This document shows positions 52,611 to 62,034 of a stretch of DNA of 64,000 nucleotides, piece after piece. The position numbers and the translations under genes were made by a program. The stretch's first letter is position 1, and each line of letters begins with the position of its first letter. The stretch comes from Solibacillus silvestris_B (GTDB lineage: Bacteria > Bacillota > Bacilli > Bacillales_A > Planococcaceae): NCBI RefSeq assembly GCF_051967575.1, contig NZ_JBQCJW010000017.1, forward strand, positions 1-64,000, written 5' to 3'. The notes beneath the pieces are model-generated. The model saw only the letters and a list, made by a program, of their open reading frames with translations, was not told the origin of the DNA and ran no database searches.

Positions 52611-53390
52611 CTATTTCATTTTGATTTCTGCTAGAGCTGTCAGGAACTTGTCGTTCAATACTTTAATATACGTCCCTTTCATACCTAATGAACGTGATTC
52701 GATAACACCGGCAGATTCCAATTTACGCAATGCGTTTACGATAACTGAACGTGTAATGCCTACGCGATCTGCAATTTTCGATGCTACCAGCAATCCTTCA
52801 TTCCCATCCAATTCTTCAAAAATATGTTCGATTGCCTCAAGCTCTGAATAAGATAATGAATTGATCGCCATTTGCACGACAGCTTTCGAACGCGCTTCTT
52901 CTTCAATCTCTTCCGATTTTTCACGTAAAATTTCCATACCTGCTACTGTAGCGCCGTATTCAGCTAAAATTAAATCATCATCTTCGAATTGGCCGCTAAT
53001 ACGAGCTAAAATTAACGTACCTAAACGGTCACCGCCACCAATAATTGGTACGATTGTTGTCAAACCACTCGAAAATAAATCTTTGTTTTCAATCGGGAAT
53101 GCTGTATGTTCATTATTGATATCCAAGTTAGGAGATGTCTCGGCAATGTTAAATAAATTTTGTGTGTATGCTTCAGGGAATTGACGCTCTTCAAACATTT
53201 TTTTCATACGTTCATTTTCAATTTGCTGGTGAATGGAAATCCCTAGCAACTTACCTTTGCGGCTTACGATAAATACGTTGCTTTCGATAATGTCGCCTAA
53301 AGTATTCGCCATTTCTTTAAAATTAACCGGTTTCCCAGCTGATGCTTGTAACATTGCATTGATTTTTCGTGTTTTTGTTAATAAATTCAT
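52611..53390 (-). CDS. codY: Global nutritional regulator CodY
   Basis: GTP- and branched-chain-amino-acid-sensing repressor of stationary-phase, competence and motility genes. The 259 residues consist of a GAF-type ligand domain (about 1-155) and a winged helix (about 165-259) whose recognition helix region ASKIADRVGITRSVIVNALRKLESAGVIESRSLG is highly conserved. AGGAGG lies upstream of the ATG. In B. subtilis CodY represses fla/che, its neighbour downstream here as well. Confidence 0.98.
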   Translation of the reverse strand: MNLLTKTRKINAMLQASAGKPVNFKEMANTLGDIIESNVFIVSRKGKLLGISIHQQIENERMKKMFEERQFPEAYTQNLFNIAETSPNLDINNEHTAFPIENKDLFSSGLTTIVPIIGGGDRLGTLILARISGQFEDDDLILAEYGATVAGMEILREKSEEIEEEARSKAVVQMAINSLSYSELEAIEHIFEELDGNEGLLVASKIADRVGITRSVIVNALRKLESAGVIESRSLGMKGTYIKVLNDKFLTALAEIKMK

Positions 53391-53473
53391 TTCTATTTCC
53401 TCCTACGGAACTTTTTAATTCACTTAATATTCTAAAGGTTTTTACAATTTAAAGATACTATTTCAACTTGCTG

Positions 53474-54865
53474 TTAAAGAATAAATTGTGATAAATCTTT
53501 GTTTTTTACGATGTTTGCTAATTTTTCATCGACATAATTCGTGGTAATATCGATATGGGCCGGCGCAATTTCAGAAGCCTCATAGGAAAGTTCCTCAAGT
53601 AAACGTTCTAAGATGGTGTGTAAACGGCGGGCACCGATATTATCCGTTTCTTGATTCACTTCTGTTGCAACTTCTGCGATGCGTTCAATCGCCTCTTTTG
53701 TAAATTCAAGTGTAACCCCTTCTGTTTCGAGCAAAGCTTTATATTGCAGAATTAACGATTGATCTGGCTCTTGTAAAATACGGACAAAATCATCTTTTGT
53801 TAACTTTTCAAGCTCTACACGAATCGGGAAGCGTCCTTGCAATTCCGGGATCAAATCGCTTGGCTTCGATATATGGAATGCACCCGCTGCGATAAAGAGC
53901 ATATAATCTGTTTTCACAGGCCCGTATTTTGTCGTGACAGTTGAGCCTTCCACAATTGGCAGTATATCTCGTTGAACTCCTTCACGCGATACTTCCGCAG
54001 ATGAGGAGCCTTTACTTGCGATTTTATCGATTTCATCAATGAATATAATACCGGACTGTTCCGCACGGTGAATTGCTTCACTGGATAATGCATCCGTATC
54101 AATTAATTTATTGGCTTCTTCCTGCAATAAAATTCGACGGGCATCCTTCACTTGCACTTTACGTTTTTTTGTTTTCTTCGGCATTAAATTGGAAAGCATA
54201 TCTTGCATGCCATTTGCATTGTCCATATTCATGCCAGGCATTGCATCAAAAATCGATGGCGCGCTTTCCGAAACTTCGATTGTCACCCATTGTTCTTCCA
54301 ATTTTCCATCTTTTAAATCTTGGGCAATTTGAGCGCGTCTTGAGCGAATTTCCGGCTCTTCTTGGCGGGAATCTTCCTCCTGCGCCTGCTCTTTTTGGCC
54401 GAACAACATTTCAAATGGGTTCTGTGTGAGCTTTTCTTTCACTTTTGAAGGAACCAACAATTTGATGAGCACATCATTTGCATTGCGCTCAGCTTGCTCC
54501 TTTACTTCTTCTACCATTTCGTCTTTTACCAGGCGACGGGATGCTTCAACTAAATCTCGCACCATTGATTCGACATCACGCCCTACATAGCCGACTTCCG
54601 TAAACTTTGTCGCTTCGACTTTGATAAAAGGGGCATTTGTCAGTTTTGCGATTCTACGGGCGATTTCTGTCTTTCCTACACCAGTAGGTCCAATCATCAA
54701 AATATTTTTTGGAATAACTTCCGTTTTTAATTCATCGCTTAATAAAGAACGGCGATAACGGTTGCGCAATGCGATCGCTACCGCACGTTTTGCTGTCTCT
54801 TGACCGACTATATGCCGGTTTAAATGTTCCGTAATTTGTCTTGGTGTTAAATTGATCGCCGTCAT
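53474..54865 (-). CDS. hslU: ATP-dependent protease ATPase subunit HslU (ClpY)
   Basis: AAA+ unfoldase that feeds substrates to HslV. The 463 residues contain Walker A GPTGVGKTEIARRI (about 59-72), the substrate pore motif KFTEVGYVGRDVES, an intermediate I domain (about 110-235), Walker B GIIFIDEIDKIA and sensor 2 GARRLHTILERLLEE. Its ATG overlaps the hslV stop (TAATG). Called codX/clpY in B. subtilis. Confidence 0.98.
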   Translation of the reverse strand: MTAINLTPRQITEHLNRHIVGQETAKRAVAIALRNRYRRSLLSDELKTEVIPKNILMIGPTGVGKTEIARRIAKLTNAPFIKVEATKFTEVGYVGRDVESMVRDLVEASRRLVKDEMVEEVKEQAERNANDVLIKLLVPSKVKEKLTQNPFEMLFGQKEQAQEEDSRQEEPEIRSRRAQIAQDLKDGKLEEQWVTIEVSESAPSIFDAMPGMNMDNANGMQDMLSNLMPKKTKKRKVQVKDARRILLQEEANKLIDTDALSSEAIHRAEQSGIIFIDEIDKIASKGSSSAEVSREGVQRDILPIVEGSTVTTKYGPVKTDYMLFIAAGAFHISKPSDLIPELQGRFPIRVELEKLTKDDFVRILQEPDQSLILQYKALLETEGVTLEFTKEAIERIAEVATEVNQETDNIGARRLHTILERLLEELSYEASEIAPAHIDITTNYVDEKLANIVKNKDLSQFIL

Positions 54866-55407
54866 TATAATACCTCCAAGATAATATTATGGTTTGTAAA
54901 CACACAAATATCCGCAGCGGTCGTTAGTGCAGCCTCTGCGATTTCTTTTGCCGATAGGTGCTCCCCGGCATGTTTTTTCAATGCTCGCCCAGCAGATAGT
55001 GCATAGTTGCCGCCTGAACCAATTGCCAAAATGCCATCATCCGGCTCAATGACTTCCCCAGTGCCTGAAACAAGCAGCAATGTCGATTTATCCATAACGA
55101 GCAGCATCGCTTCAAGCTGACGGAGCATTTTATCACCGCGCCATTGTTTCGCCACTTCTACTGCGGCTCTTTGTAAATTCCCATTATATTCATTCAGTTT
55201 CGCTTCAAACATTTCAAATAATGTGAATGCATCCGCAACCGAACCTGCAAACCCAGCTAATACTTTCCCATTAAACAGACGTCTGACCTTACGTGCCGTA
55301 TGCTTCATTACAACGGCATTGCCGAGTGTTACTTGCCCATCACCTGCCATTGCGCACTCACCATTATGGTGAATCGCGAAAATCGTTGTCGCATGAATTT
55401 GACCCAT
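54865..55407 (-). CDS. hslV: ATP-dependent protease peptidase subunit HslV (ClpQ)
   Basis: Threonine-type peptidase that forms a double hexamer and is powered by HslU. The 180 residues show HATTIFAIHHNGECAMAGDGQVT, the family N-terminal region, then KVRRLFNGKVLAGFAGSVADAFTL and IGSGGNYALSAGRAL. The candidate nucleophilic Thr is residue 7 or 8 rather than directly after the initiator Met, so N-terminal trimming or a different catalytic residue would be needed; the B. subtilis protein has a comparable extension. Confidence 0.96.
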   Translation of the reverse strand: MGQIHATTIFAIHHNGECAMAGDGQVTLGNAVVMKHTARKVRRLFNGKVLAGFAGSVADAFTLFEMFEAKLNEYNGNLQRAAVEVAKQWRGDKMLRQLEAMLLVMDKSTLLLVSGTGEVIEPDDGILAIGSGGNYALSAGRALKKHAGEHLSAKEIAEAALTTAADICVFTNHNIILEVL

Positions 55408-55425
55408 ATTTTATTTCCCCCTTAA

Positions 55426-56325
55426 CTATGCTCTCGGATGACTGTCCATATATGTCTTTCTTAAAGCTTCTTTCGTTACATGAGTATAAATCTGAGTTGA
55501 AGATAAATTAGCGTGCCCAAGCAATTCCTGAACAGTACGCATATCTGCTCCATTGTTTAATAAATGCGTAGCAAATGTATGCCGCAGCATATGCGGATAA
55601 ATTTTCGTATGCATGCTTGCATTGTCAATCATCCCGCTTAATATATAACGCACACCACGGGCAGTAAGTTCACCGCCGCGCATATTAACAAAAACTTTTT
55701 GATGATTTTCCTTTTTCATTAATGCTGGACGGACTTGTTTTATATAACGGACAAGTGCATCATGTGCATACTGGCCAAACGGAATAATCCGCTCTTTTCG
55801 CCCTTTCCCCATCACGCGGACGATACTGTAATGAAAATCGATGTCCGCCAGCTCCAGACTAACGCATTCACTTACACGCATACCTGTAGCATAAAGGATT
55901 TCCAAAAGCGCAATATTACGGATTTGGATTGGTTCGCTGCCTTCATTTTTTTCGAAAAGCTGCTTCAATTCTTCTTCATAAAAAAAGCTCGGTAATCGCT
56001 CTTCCTTTTTCGGATGATAAAGTGAACGAAACGGAGCATCATCAATATTCTGTTCCCGATTTAAGAAACGAAAAAAAGAACGGATAGATGAGATTTTCCT
56101 GGAAATAGAAGTTCTTGCTTTTTGTTCATCGTAAAGCTTTGTTACATAAAGACGTGCATGGATATATTCAACTTCTGTAATTTTCTGTATACCTTCAGCA
56201 TGTAAAAAAGCAAAAAAGTCATGCAAATCCGACTGATATTCACGTACCGTATGTAAGGAGAAGTTCTTTTCTAGTTGTACGTAACGAATAAATTGTTCTA
56301 ATTGATTTTGCAATTTTTCATCCAT
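55426..56325 (-). CDS. xerC: Tyrosine recombinase XerC (CodV)
   Basis: Resolves chromosome dimers at dif with its partner XerD. The 299 residues have the SAM-like N-terminal domain (about 1-90) and the catalytic domain with Arg150 (ATGMRVSE), Lys174, His245 and Arg248 (HMLRHTF), His271 (LLGHANL) and nucleophile Tyr280 (QIYTH), so it is catalytically complete. It heads the xerC-hslV-hslU-codY group, as in B. subtilis. Confidence 0.96.
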   Translation of the reverse strand: MDEKLQNQLEQFIRYVQLEKNFSLHTVREYQSDLHDFFAFLHAEGIQKITEVEYIHARLYVTKLYDEQKARTSISRKISSIRSFFRFLNREQNIDDAPFRSLYHPKKEERLPSFFYEEELKQLFEKNEGSEPIQIRNIALLEILYATGMRVSECVSLELADIDFHYSIVRVMGKGRKERIIPFGQYAHDALVRYIKQVRPALMKKENHQKVFVNMRGGELTARGVRYILSGMIDNASMHTKIYPHMLRHTFATHLLNNGADMRTVQELLGHANLSSTQIYTHVTKEALRKTYMDSHPRA

Positions 56326-56548
56326 CGTATATACCCCCAGTCATTACAAAAGAGAAATGGTATTGTATGATTACTTTCGTCGCTCATAAAAAAAACATAC
56401 ATACTGACACTATACTTATTGCGGGAAGATTTCAAGTAAAAAACTCTTTATTTATTCGAATTTCTTGTATTTTTTCGACAATTTGAATGAAATCACAAAA
56501 GTTGGCATCATTTTCTTCAGGTTTCCGAAAAAAGTATATGCAAAAACT

Positions 56549-56585
56549 AAAAGCCCTTAAAGTATAACAGTCTTTAAGGGCTTTT
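56549..56585 (-). terminator. Terminator after trmFO
   Basis: AAAAGCCCTTAAAG (56549-56562) and CTTTAAGGGCTTTT (56572-56585) form a perfect 14-bp stem with a nine-base loop, six bases past the trmFO stop. Confidence 0.93.
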
Positions 56586-56590
56586 CGCAA

Positions 56591-57904
56591 TTAAATTACT
56601 TGAGTATTAATAAAATTCTGAATTGACTCCAATGCACGATTTGCATGACGTTCTGCACGCTCTGGCTTTGATTTAATACGTTCGCCTAAGTCAGGGAATA
56701 TTCCAAAATTGACATTCATCGGCTGGAAGTTTTTAGCATCTGTATGTGTAATATAGCGCGCCATAGCCCCTAATGCCGTTTCATGCGGGAAATAGAGCAA
56801 CTCTTGGCCTAATGCCATACGAGCCGCATTAATCCCGGCGATCAGACCACTGCCGGCAGATTCCACATAGCCTTCCACACCTGTCATTTGACCTGCGAAA
56901 AATAGGTTTGGACGTGCTTTTAATTGATATGTTTGCGTTAATACTTTCGGTGAGTTGATGAAAGTGTTGCGGTGCATAACCCCGTAGCGTACTATTTCCA
57001 AATTTTCCAAGCCGGGAATCATCGAAAATACCCGTTTTTGCTCCGGCCATTTTAAATGTGTCTGGAATCCTACTAAGTTGTAAAGCGTACCAGCTGCATC
57101 GTCCTGTCGTAATTGAACGACCGCATATGGACGTTTATCCGTTTTAGGGTCTTCTAAACCAACTGGCTTCATCGGTCCAAATGTCATTGTTTTTTCACCG
57201 CGTGCCGCCATTACTTCAATTGGCATGCATCCTTCGAAATACTTCTCTTTTTCGAATTCTTTTAGCGGTGCACATTCTGCCGAGATTAATGCTTCACGGA
57301 ATGCATCAAACTCTTCTTTCGTCATCGGACAGTTCAAGTATGCCGCCTCACCTTTGTCATAGCGTGATTTCAAGTATACTTTATCCATGTTAATCGAGTC
57401 TTTTTCGATGATTGGTGCTGCCGCATCATAGAAGTATAAATAATCTTCGCCGGTAAGCCCTTGAATTTTCTTCGCTAAAGCTTCCGATGTTAAAGGACCT
57501 GTCGCGATAACTGTAATCCCCTCTGGAATTTCGGTTACCTCCTCATTGATCACTTCAATTAACGGGTGATTTTTCACTTTATCTGTTACATAGCCTGCAA
57601 ACTCATGACGGTCTACCGCTAGTGCGCCACCAGCCGGTACAGAGCTATTATCTGCTGCCGCAATAATAACGGAATCCAGTTTACGCATTTCCTCTTTAAT
57701 TACGCCGACAGCATTCGTTAGGCCATTTGCGCGTAATGAATTGGAGCATACGAGCTCCGCAAATTTATCCGTATGATGTGCTGGTGTTTGTTTTACTGGG
57801 CGCATTTCATATAAACGTACGTTCACACCGCGTTTAGCAATTTGCCAAGCTGCTTCTGAACCGGCCAAGCCTGCACCAATTACATTTACTACTTGTTGTG
57901 TCAT
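56591..57904 (-). CDS. trmFO: Methylenetetrahydrofolate-tRNA-(uracil-5)-methyltransferase TrmFO
   Basis: FAD- and folate-dependent enzyme that makes m5U54 in the T loop of tRNA. The 437 residues start with the FAD-binding VIGAGLAGSEAAWQIAKRG motif (about 8-26), then LVCSNSLRAN and KEEMRKLDS and the C-terminal GQMTGVEGYVESAGSGLIAG motif. Formerly gid. It lies between topA and xerC and is followed by a terminator. Confidence 0.97.
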   Translation of the reverse strand: MTQQVVNVIGAGLAGSEAAWQIAKRGVNVRLYEMRPVKQTPAHHTDKFAELVCSNSLRANGLTNAVGVIKEEMRKLDSVIIAAADNSSVPAGGALAVDRHEFAGYVTDKVKNHPLIEVINEEVTEIPEGITVIATGPLTSEALAKKIQGLTGEDYLYFYDAAAPIIEKDSINMDKVYLKSRYDKGEAAYLNCPMTKEEFDAFREALISAECAPLKEFEKEKYFEGCMPIEVMAARGEKTMTFGPMKPVGLEDPKTDKRPYAVVQLRQDDAAGTLYNLVGFQTHLKWPEQKRVFSMIPGLENLEIVRYGVMHRNTFINSPKVLTQTYQLKARPNLFFAGQMTGVEGYVESAGSGLIAGINAARMALGQELLYFPHETALGAMARYITHTDAKNFQPMNVNFGIFPDLGERIKSKPERAERHANRALESIQNFINTQVI

Positions 57905-57922
57905 TGTTGTTACCTCATTATC

Positions 57923-60007
57923 TTATTGTGATGGTGTTTCTTCATAATCACATTCACTGTTTGTACATTGAATTTGAACACCTTTTTTCAGCTTCTTCTC
58001 AACTAATAATGCACTACATTTCGGGCAAGGTCTACTAATTGGCTTATCCCATGATACGAAATCACATTCCGGATAGCGATTACAGCCATAAAAGATGCGC
58101 TTCGTCTTAGATTTACGCTCAACAATTTCACCTGTTTCGCATGTTGGGCATTTCACATCTATCGGTTTGACAATTGCTTTCGTATTACGGCAGTCAGGGA
58201 AGTTTGAACAAGCCATGAATTTCCCGTAACGTCCAAGCTTAAATACCATTGGCGCACCGCATTTTTCACAGTCTTCCCCAGCAGGCTCGTCTTTTATTTC
58301 GATTTTTTCCATCACTTCATCTGCATGCTTCACACGCGGCTCAAAATCTTTGTAAAATTCATCGATGACATTTACCCACTGTGTAATACCATCTTCAATT
58401 TCATCGAGGTTTTGTTCCATTTGCGCCGTAAATTCGATGTTGATAATTTCCGGGAAAAATTCCAGTGTTGCCTGATGAACGATTTCTCCAAGTTCTGTTG
58501 GTACAAAGCGTTTTGCATCAAGCTGAACATAGCCGCGCTTTTGGATAGTATCCAGTGTTGGGGCATATGTCGATGGACGGCCTATACCTAGCTCTTCCAA
58601 TGTCTTTACTAGACGCGCCTCTGAATAGCGAGGAGGTGGCTGAGTGAAGTGCTGCTTCGGTTCGATTTCAAGCGATTTTACTTTATCGCCGATTTCCATT
58701 TCAGGTAAAAGCTTATTTGTTTCTTCTTCCTGATCGTCTGTGCCTTCAATATAAAGCTTCATAAACCCGGCAAATTTCACTTGAGACCCGTTTGCACGGA
58801 ATAATACGTCATTGTTTTGCAAATCAACTGTCACGGTATCAAGTACAGCTGGTGCCATTTGACTTGCGATAAAGCGCTCCCAAATTAAACGGTATAATCG
58901 CAGCTGGTCACGGCTTAAAATAGCTTTAAGCTCCTCTGGTGTACGCATCGCACTCGTTGGGCGGATCGCTTCATGGGCATCTTGTGCATTTGCTTTTGCT
59001 TTCGCCTGTTTTTGCTCTCCGGCAATGAAATCTTTGCCGTATTTTGTTTCGATATATGACTTAGCCTCTGTTTTAGCTGTATCGGAAATACGCGTTGAGT
59101 CTGTACGCATATACGTAATTAAACCGACAGCACCTTCTTTTTTGCTTAGCTCAATACCTTCATAAAGCTGCTGTGCAAGCATCATTGTCTTCTTGGCACG
59201 GAAGTTTAACTTACGTGCGGCTTCCTGTTGAAGTGAAGAAGTCGTGAAGGCTGGAGAAGCATTGCGCTTCCGTTCTTTTTTTACAACATTCTTTACTTCA
59301 AATTCCGAGCCTTTAACACCTTTTAATATATCTTTCACTTGTTGTTCATTTGTTAATTTAATTTTTTCTTTGCCGTTTCCGTAATAAAAGGCATCGAATT
59401 GCTTTTTGCCTTTCTCGAAGCTTGCATCGATTGACCAGTATTCTTCCGGCTCAAAGTTTTTAATTTCATTTTCACGGTCAATAATCAAACGCAATGAAAC
59501 AGATTGTACACGTCCTGCCGATAAGCCCTTCTTAACCTTTTTCCAAAGGATCGGACTAATATTGTAGCCTACTAGACGGTCTAAAATACGACGTGCCTGC
59601 TGTGCATCGACTAAATCCATATTAATCGGTCGCGGATGCTTGAAGCTCTCTAAAATTGCTTCTTTCGTAATTTCGTTAAATACGACGCGGCAATCTGAAT
59701 GAATATCAATATTTAAAGCAGTGGCTAAATGCCAGGCAATTGCTTCCCCTTCACGGTCTGGATCGGCTGCGAGATAAATCTTTTTTACTTTTTTTGCCGC
59801 TGTTTTTAGTTCCTGAAGTACAGGACCTTTCCCGCGAATCGTAATATATTTTGGTTCATAGTTATTTTCGGTATCGATCCCCATTTGACTGCGTGGTAAA
59901 TCGCGTACATGTCCGATCGAAGCTTTTACTTTATATTTTTTTCCTAGGTATCGTTCAATTGTTTTCGCCTTTGCAGGTGATTCTACAATTACTAAATAAT
60001 CTGCCAT
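57923..60007 (-). CDS. topA: DNA topoisomerase I
   Basis: Relaxes negative supercoils. The 694 residues comprise the TOPRIM domain (VESPAKAKTIERYLG, ADPDREGEAIAWHL), the archway with catalytic Tyr299 (GLITYMRTDSTR) and three C-terminal four-Cys zinc-ribbon modules (about 580-690; CEKCGAP, CPTCETGE, CPKCSALL). A perfect TTGACA lies about 35 bases upstream of the ribosome binding site, but its expected -10 is poor. Confidence 0.98.
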   Translation of the reverse strand: MADYLVIVESPAKAKTIERYLGKKYKVKASIGHVRDLPRSQMGIDTENNYEPKYITIRGKGPVLQELKTAAKKVKKIYLAADPDREGEAIAWHLATALNIDIHSDCRVVFNEITKEAILESFKHPRPINMDLVDAQQARRILDRLVGYNISPILWKKVKKGLSAGRVQSVSLRLIIDRENEIKNFEPEEYWSIDASFEKGKKQFDAFYYGNGKEKIKLTNEQQVKDILKGVKGSEFEVKNVVKKERKRNASPAFTTSSLQQEAARKLNFRAKKTMMLAQQLYEGIELSKKEGAVGLITYMRTDSTRISDTAKTEAKSYIETKYGKDFIAGEQKQAKAKANAQDAHEAIRPTSAMRTPEELKAILSRDQLRLYRLIWERFIASQMAPAVLDTVTVDLQNNDVLFRANGSQVKFAGFMKLYIEGTDDQEEETNKLLPEMEIGDKVKSLEIEPKQHFTQPPPRYSEARLVKTLEELGIGRPSTYAPTLDTIQKRGYVQLDAKRFVPTELGEIVHQATLEFFPEIINIEFTAQMEQNLDEIEDGITQWVNVIDEFYKDFEPRVKHADEVMEKIEIKDEPAGEDCEKCGAPMVFKLGRYGKFMACSNFPDCRNTKAIVKPIDVKCPTCETGEIVERKSKTKRIFYGCNRYPECDFVSWDKPISRPCPKCSALLVEKKLKKGVQIQCTNSECDYEETPSQ

Positions 60008-60131
60008 CTGTTGTCCTCCTTATAGAGGTATTGTTATTTTCTTAAATTCATTTGCATGAATTTGTCAATGTTTCTCAAAGCTTTTCCTGTTGCAAAATGT
60101 ATAACAGATTGGCTAATAATGCAACTTTTTT

Positions 60132-61025
60132 TCAACGGTAATTTGAAAACATTTGTAATTCCTGTAGTATTTGAAAGCCGTCCCACACTGGAATTGCACC
60201 TTCTTTTATTAATTTATTTGTGCCGCGTGATTGCTCGCTGAAAATATTTCCAGGCACGGCAAAAACATCTTTCCCTTGTTCGAGTGCAAGCTCTGTCGTA
60301 ATTAATGTACCACTTTTCAACGCCGCTTCAGTAACAATCAGCGCCTCGCTTAAACCACTGATAATTCGATTGCGTGCAGGGAAATGCCATTTTTGCACAC
60401 CCGCATAAGGAGGGTATTCCGTTACTAGTAAATGATTGCTTGCCATATGTTCACTGAGCTCTCTATTTTCCCTTGGATAACTATGAATGAAGCCATGACC
60501 CAGCACACCTACCGTCTTTCCACCATAACGAATTGTTGCCTCATGTGCAAGTCGATCTGCCCCTTTGGCAAGGCCGCTTACTATGACAAACTGTTCATCG
60601 ATCAATGGCGGAATCAACATTTTCAATGCTTCCTGACTATAGTTTGTCGCCGCCCGGGATCCGATGACTGCAATCATTTTAGGGGCGTTTAATAATCGGA
60701 TATCCCCTTTAACATACAGAACAGCCGGGGCATCATACAAGTGCTTTAAGCGTTTCGGGTAATATTTATCCATATAGGTGATTGCCTGTATATTTCGCCT
60801 CTCGTAATAGAGGTTCATCGATTGCGGCACGAGCTCTTTATAATGACGAATGAGCTGAATTGCTTTTTCTTCTTTTATATTTAAGTGCATTGCGACGATT
60901 TTGGGCGATACATGCAATAATTCGTCGAAGTCATTTAAAATTGTCATTAAATTACGGAATTTTTGCCAAGGAAGAGGAAGGATATAATGCAGTTTCATTA
61001 ATTGTTCATTCGTTAAATTTGCCAT
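60132..61025 (-). CDS. dprA: DNA processing protein DprA (Smf)
   Basis: Protects incoming single strands and loads RecA during transformation. The 297 residues contain a SAM-like N-terminal region and the Rossmann-fold core with VIGSRAATNYS (about 119-129), VSGLAKGADRLAHEATI and ARNRIISGLSEALIVTEAALKSGTLIT. There is no clear C-terminal winged helix, as in other Bacillales. It lies between sucD and topA as in B. subtilis. Confidence 0.97.
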   Translation of the reverse strand: MANLTNEQLMKLHYILPLPWQKFRNLMTILNDFDELLHVSPKIVAMHLNIKEEKAIQLIRHYKELVPQSMNLYYERRNIQAITYMDKYYPKRLKHLYDAPAVLYVKGDIRLLNAPKMIAVIGSRAATNYSQEALKMLIPPLIDEQFVIVSGLAKGADRLAHEATIRYGGKTVGVLGHGFIHSYPRENRELSEHMASNHLLVTEYPPYAGVQKWHFPARNRIISGLSEALIVTEAALKSGTLITTELALEQGKDVFAVPGNIFSEQSRGTNKLIKEGAIPVWDGFQILQELQMFSNYR

Positions 61026-61094
61026 TTCAACACTCCTTTTTATATAGAAGAAATTAAAATGACCGCTTTTTTAAAATAGGGAGGTAAGCATGCG

Positions 61095-61128
61095 AAAAAG
61101 ATGTAGCGAGGCGTTCGCTACATCTTTT
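61095..61128 (-). terminator. Terminator after sucD
   Basis: AAAAGATGTAGCGA (61096-61109) and TCGCTACATCTTTT (61115-61128) pair perfectly with a five-base loop and a T-tract on the minus strand. It sits just past the sucD stop and separates sucCD from dprA. Confidence 0.93.
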
Positions 61129-61131
61129 ATT

Positions 61132-62034
61132 TTAATGTGTTTTACAAGCTTCGTATAGCCCTTTTTCTTTTATTACTTTAATTAATGTTTCACCTATTAC
61201 TGATGGTGTTGGAGCTACTTCAATTCCCGCTGCGTTCATCGCTTTAATTTTCTCTGCCGCTGTTCCTTTACCGCCGGAAATAATGGCGCCCGCGTGACCC
61301 ATGCGTTTTCCTGGAGGAGCTGTTTGCCCTCCGATGAAGCCAACTACCGGTTTTGTCATGTTTTCCTGTATCCATTCGGCAGCTTCTTCTTCCGCAGTAC
61401 CGCCGATTTCTCCAATCATCACAACCGCATATGTTTCCGGATCTTCATTGAAGGCCTTTAAGCAATCGATGAAATTTGTCCCGTTTACTGGGTCGCCCCC
61501 GATTCCTACTGCTGTTGTTTGACCAATACCTGCTTGAGAAAGCTGGTGCACCGCTTCATATGTTAACGTTCCTGAACGAGAGACAACGCCAACATGCCCT
61601 TTCGTATGGATATAGCCTGGCATAATTCCGATTTTACATTCATCCGCTGTAATGACACCTGGACAGTTTGGACCGACTAAACGCGTCTTCTTGCCTTCCA
61701 TATAGCGTTTTACTTTCACCATATCCAATACAGGAATATGCTCTGTAATGCAAATTGTCATATCCAAATCCGCATCAACCGCTTCAATTATCGCATCTGC
61801 TGCAAATGGTGCCGGAACGTAAATGACAGATACGTTTGCGCCTGTCGCATCGACTGCTTCCTGTACAGTATTGAATACAGGAACACCTTCGATTTCAAGA
61901 CCGCCCTTGCCTGGTGTTACCCCTGCAACGATTTTTGTTCCGTACTCCAGCATTTGTTTCGTATGGAAAAGGGCTGTTTCCCCTGTGATCCCTTGTACGA
62001 TTACTTTTGTCTCTTTGTTAATGAACACGCTCAT
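61132..62034 (-). CDS. sucD: Succinyl-CoA synthetase alpha subunit
   Basis: Binds CoA and carries the phosphohistidine of the TCA cycle enzyme that makes succinate with ATP or GTP. The 300 residues have the CoA-binding VQGITGETALFHTK motif (about 13-26), GPNCPGVITADECKIG and the phosphorylated His247 in GKRMGHAGAIISGG. Its ATG overlaps the sucC stop (ATGA). Confidence 0.98.
   Translation of the reverse strand: MSVFINKETKVIVQGITGETALFHTKQMLEYGTKIVAGVTPGKGGLEIEGVPVFNTVQEAVDATGANVSVIYVPAPFAADAIIEAVDADLDMTICITEHIPVLDMVKVKRYMEGKKTRLVGPNCPGVITADECKIGIMPGYIHTKGHVGVVSRSGTLTYEAVHQLSQAGIGQTTAVGIGGDPVNGTNFIDCLKAFNEDPETYAVVMIGEIGGTAEEEAAEWIQENMTKPVVGFIGGQTAPPGKRMGHAGAIISGGKGTAAEKIKAMNAAGIEVAPTPSVIGETLIKVIKEKGLYEACKTH

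Noticed and set aside
54865..55407. HslV with a missing nucleophile
   Set aside because: The Thr-Thr pair is present at residues 7-8 and the N-terminal layout is like other Bacillales HslV, so loss of function is not supported.
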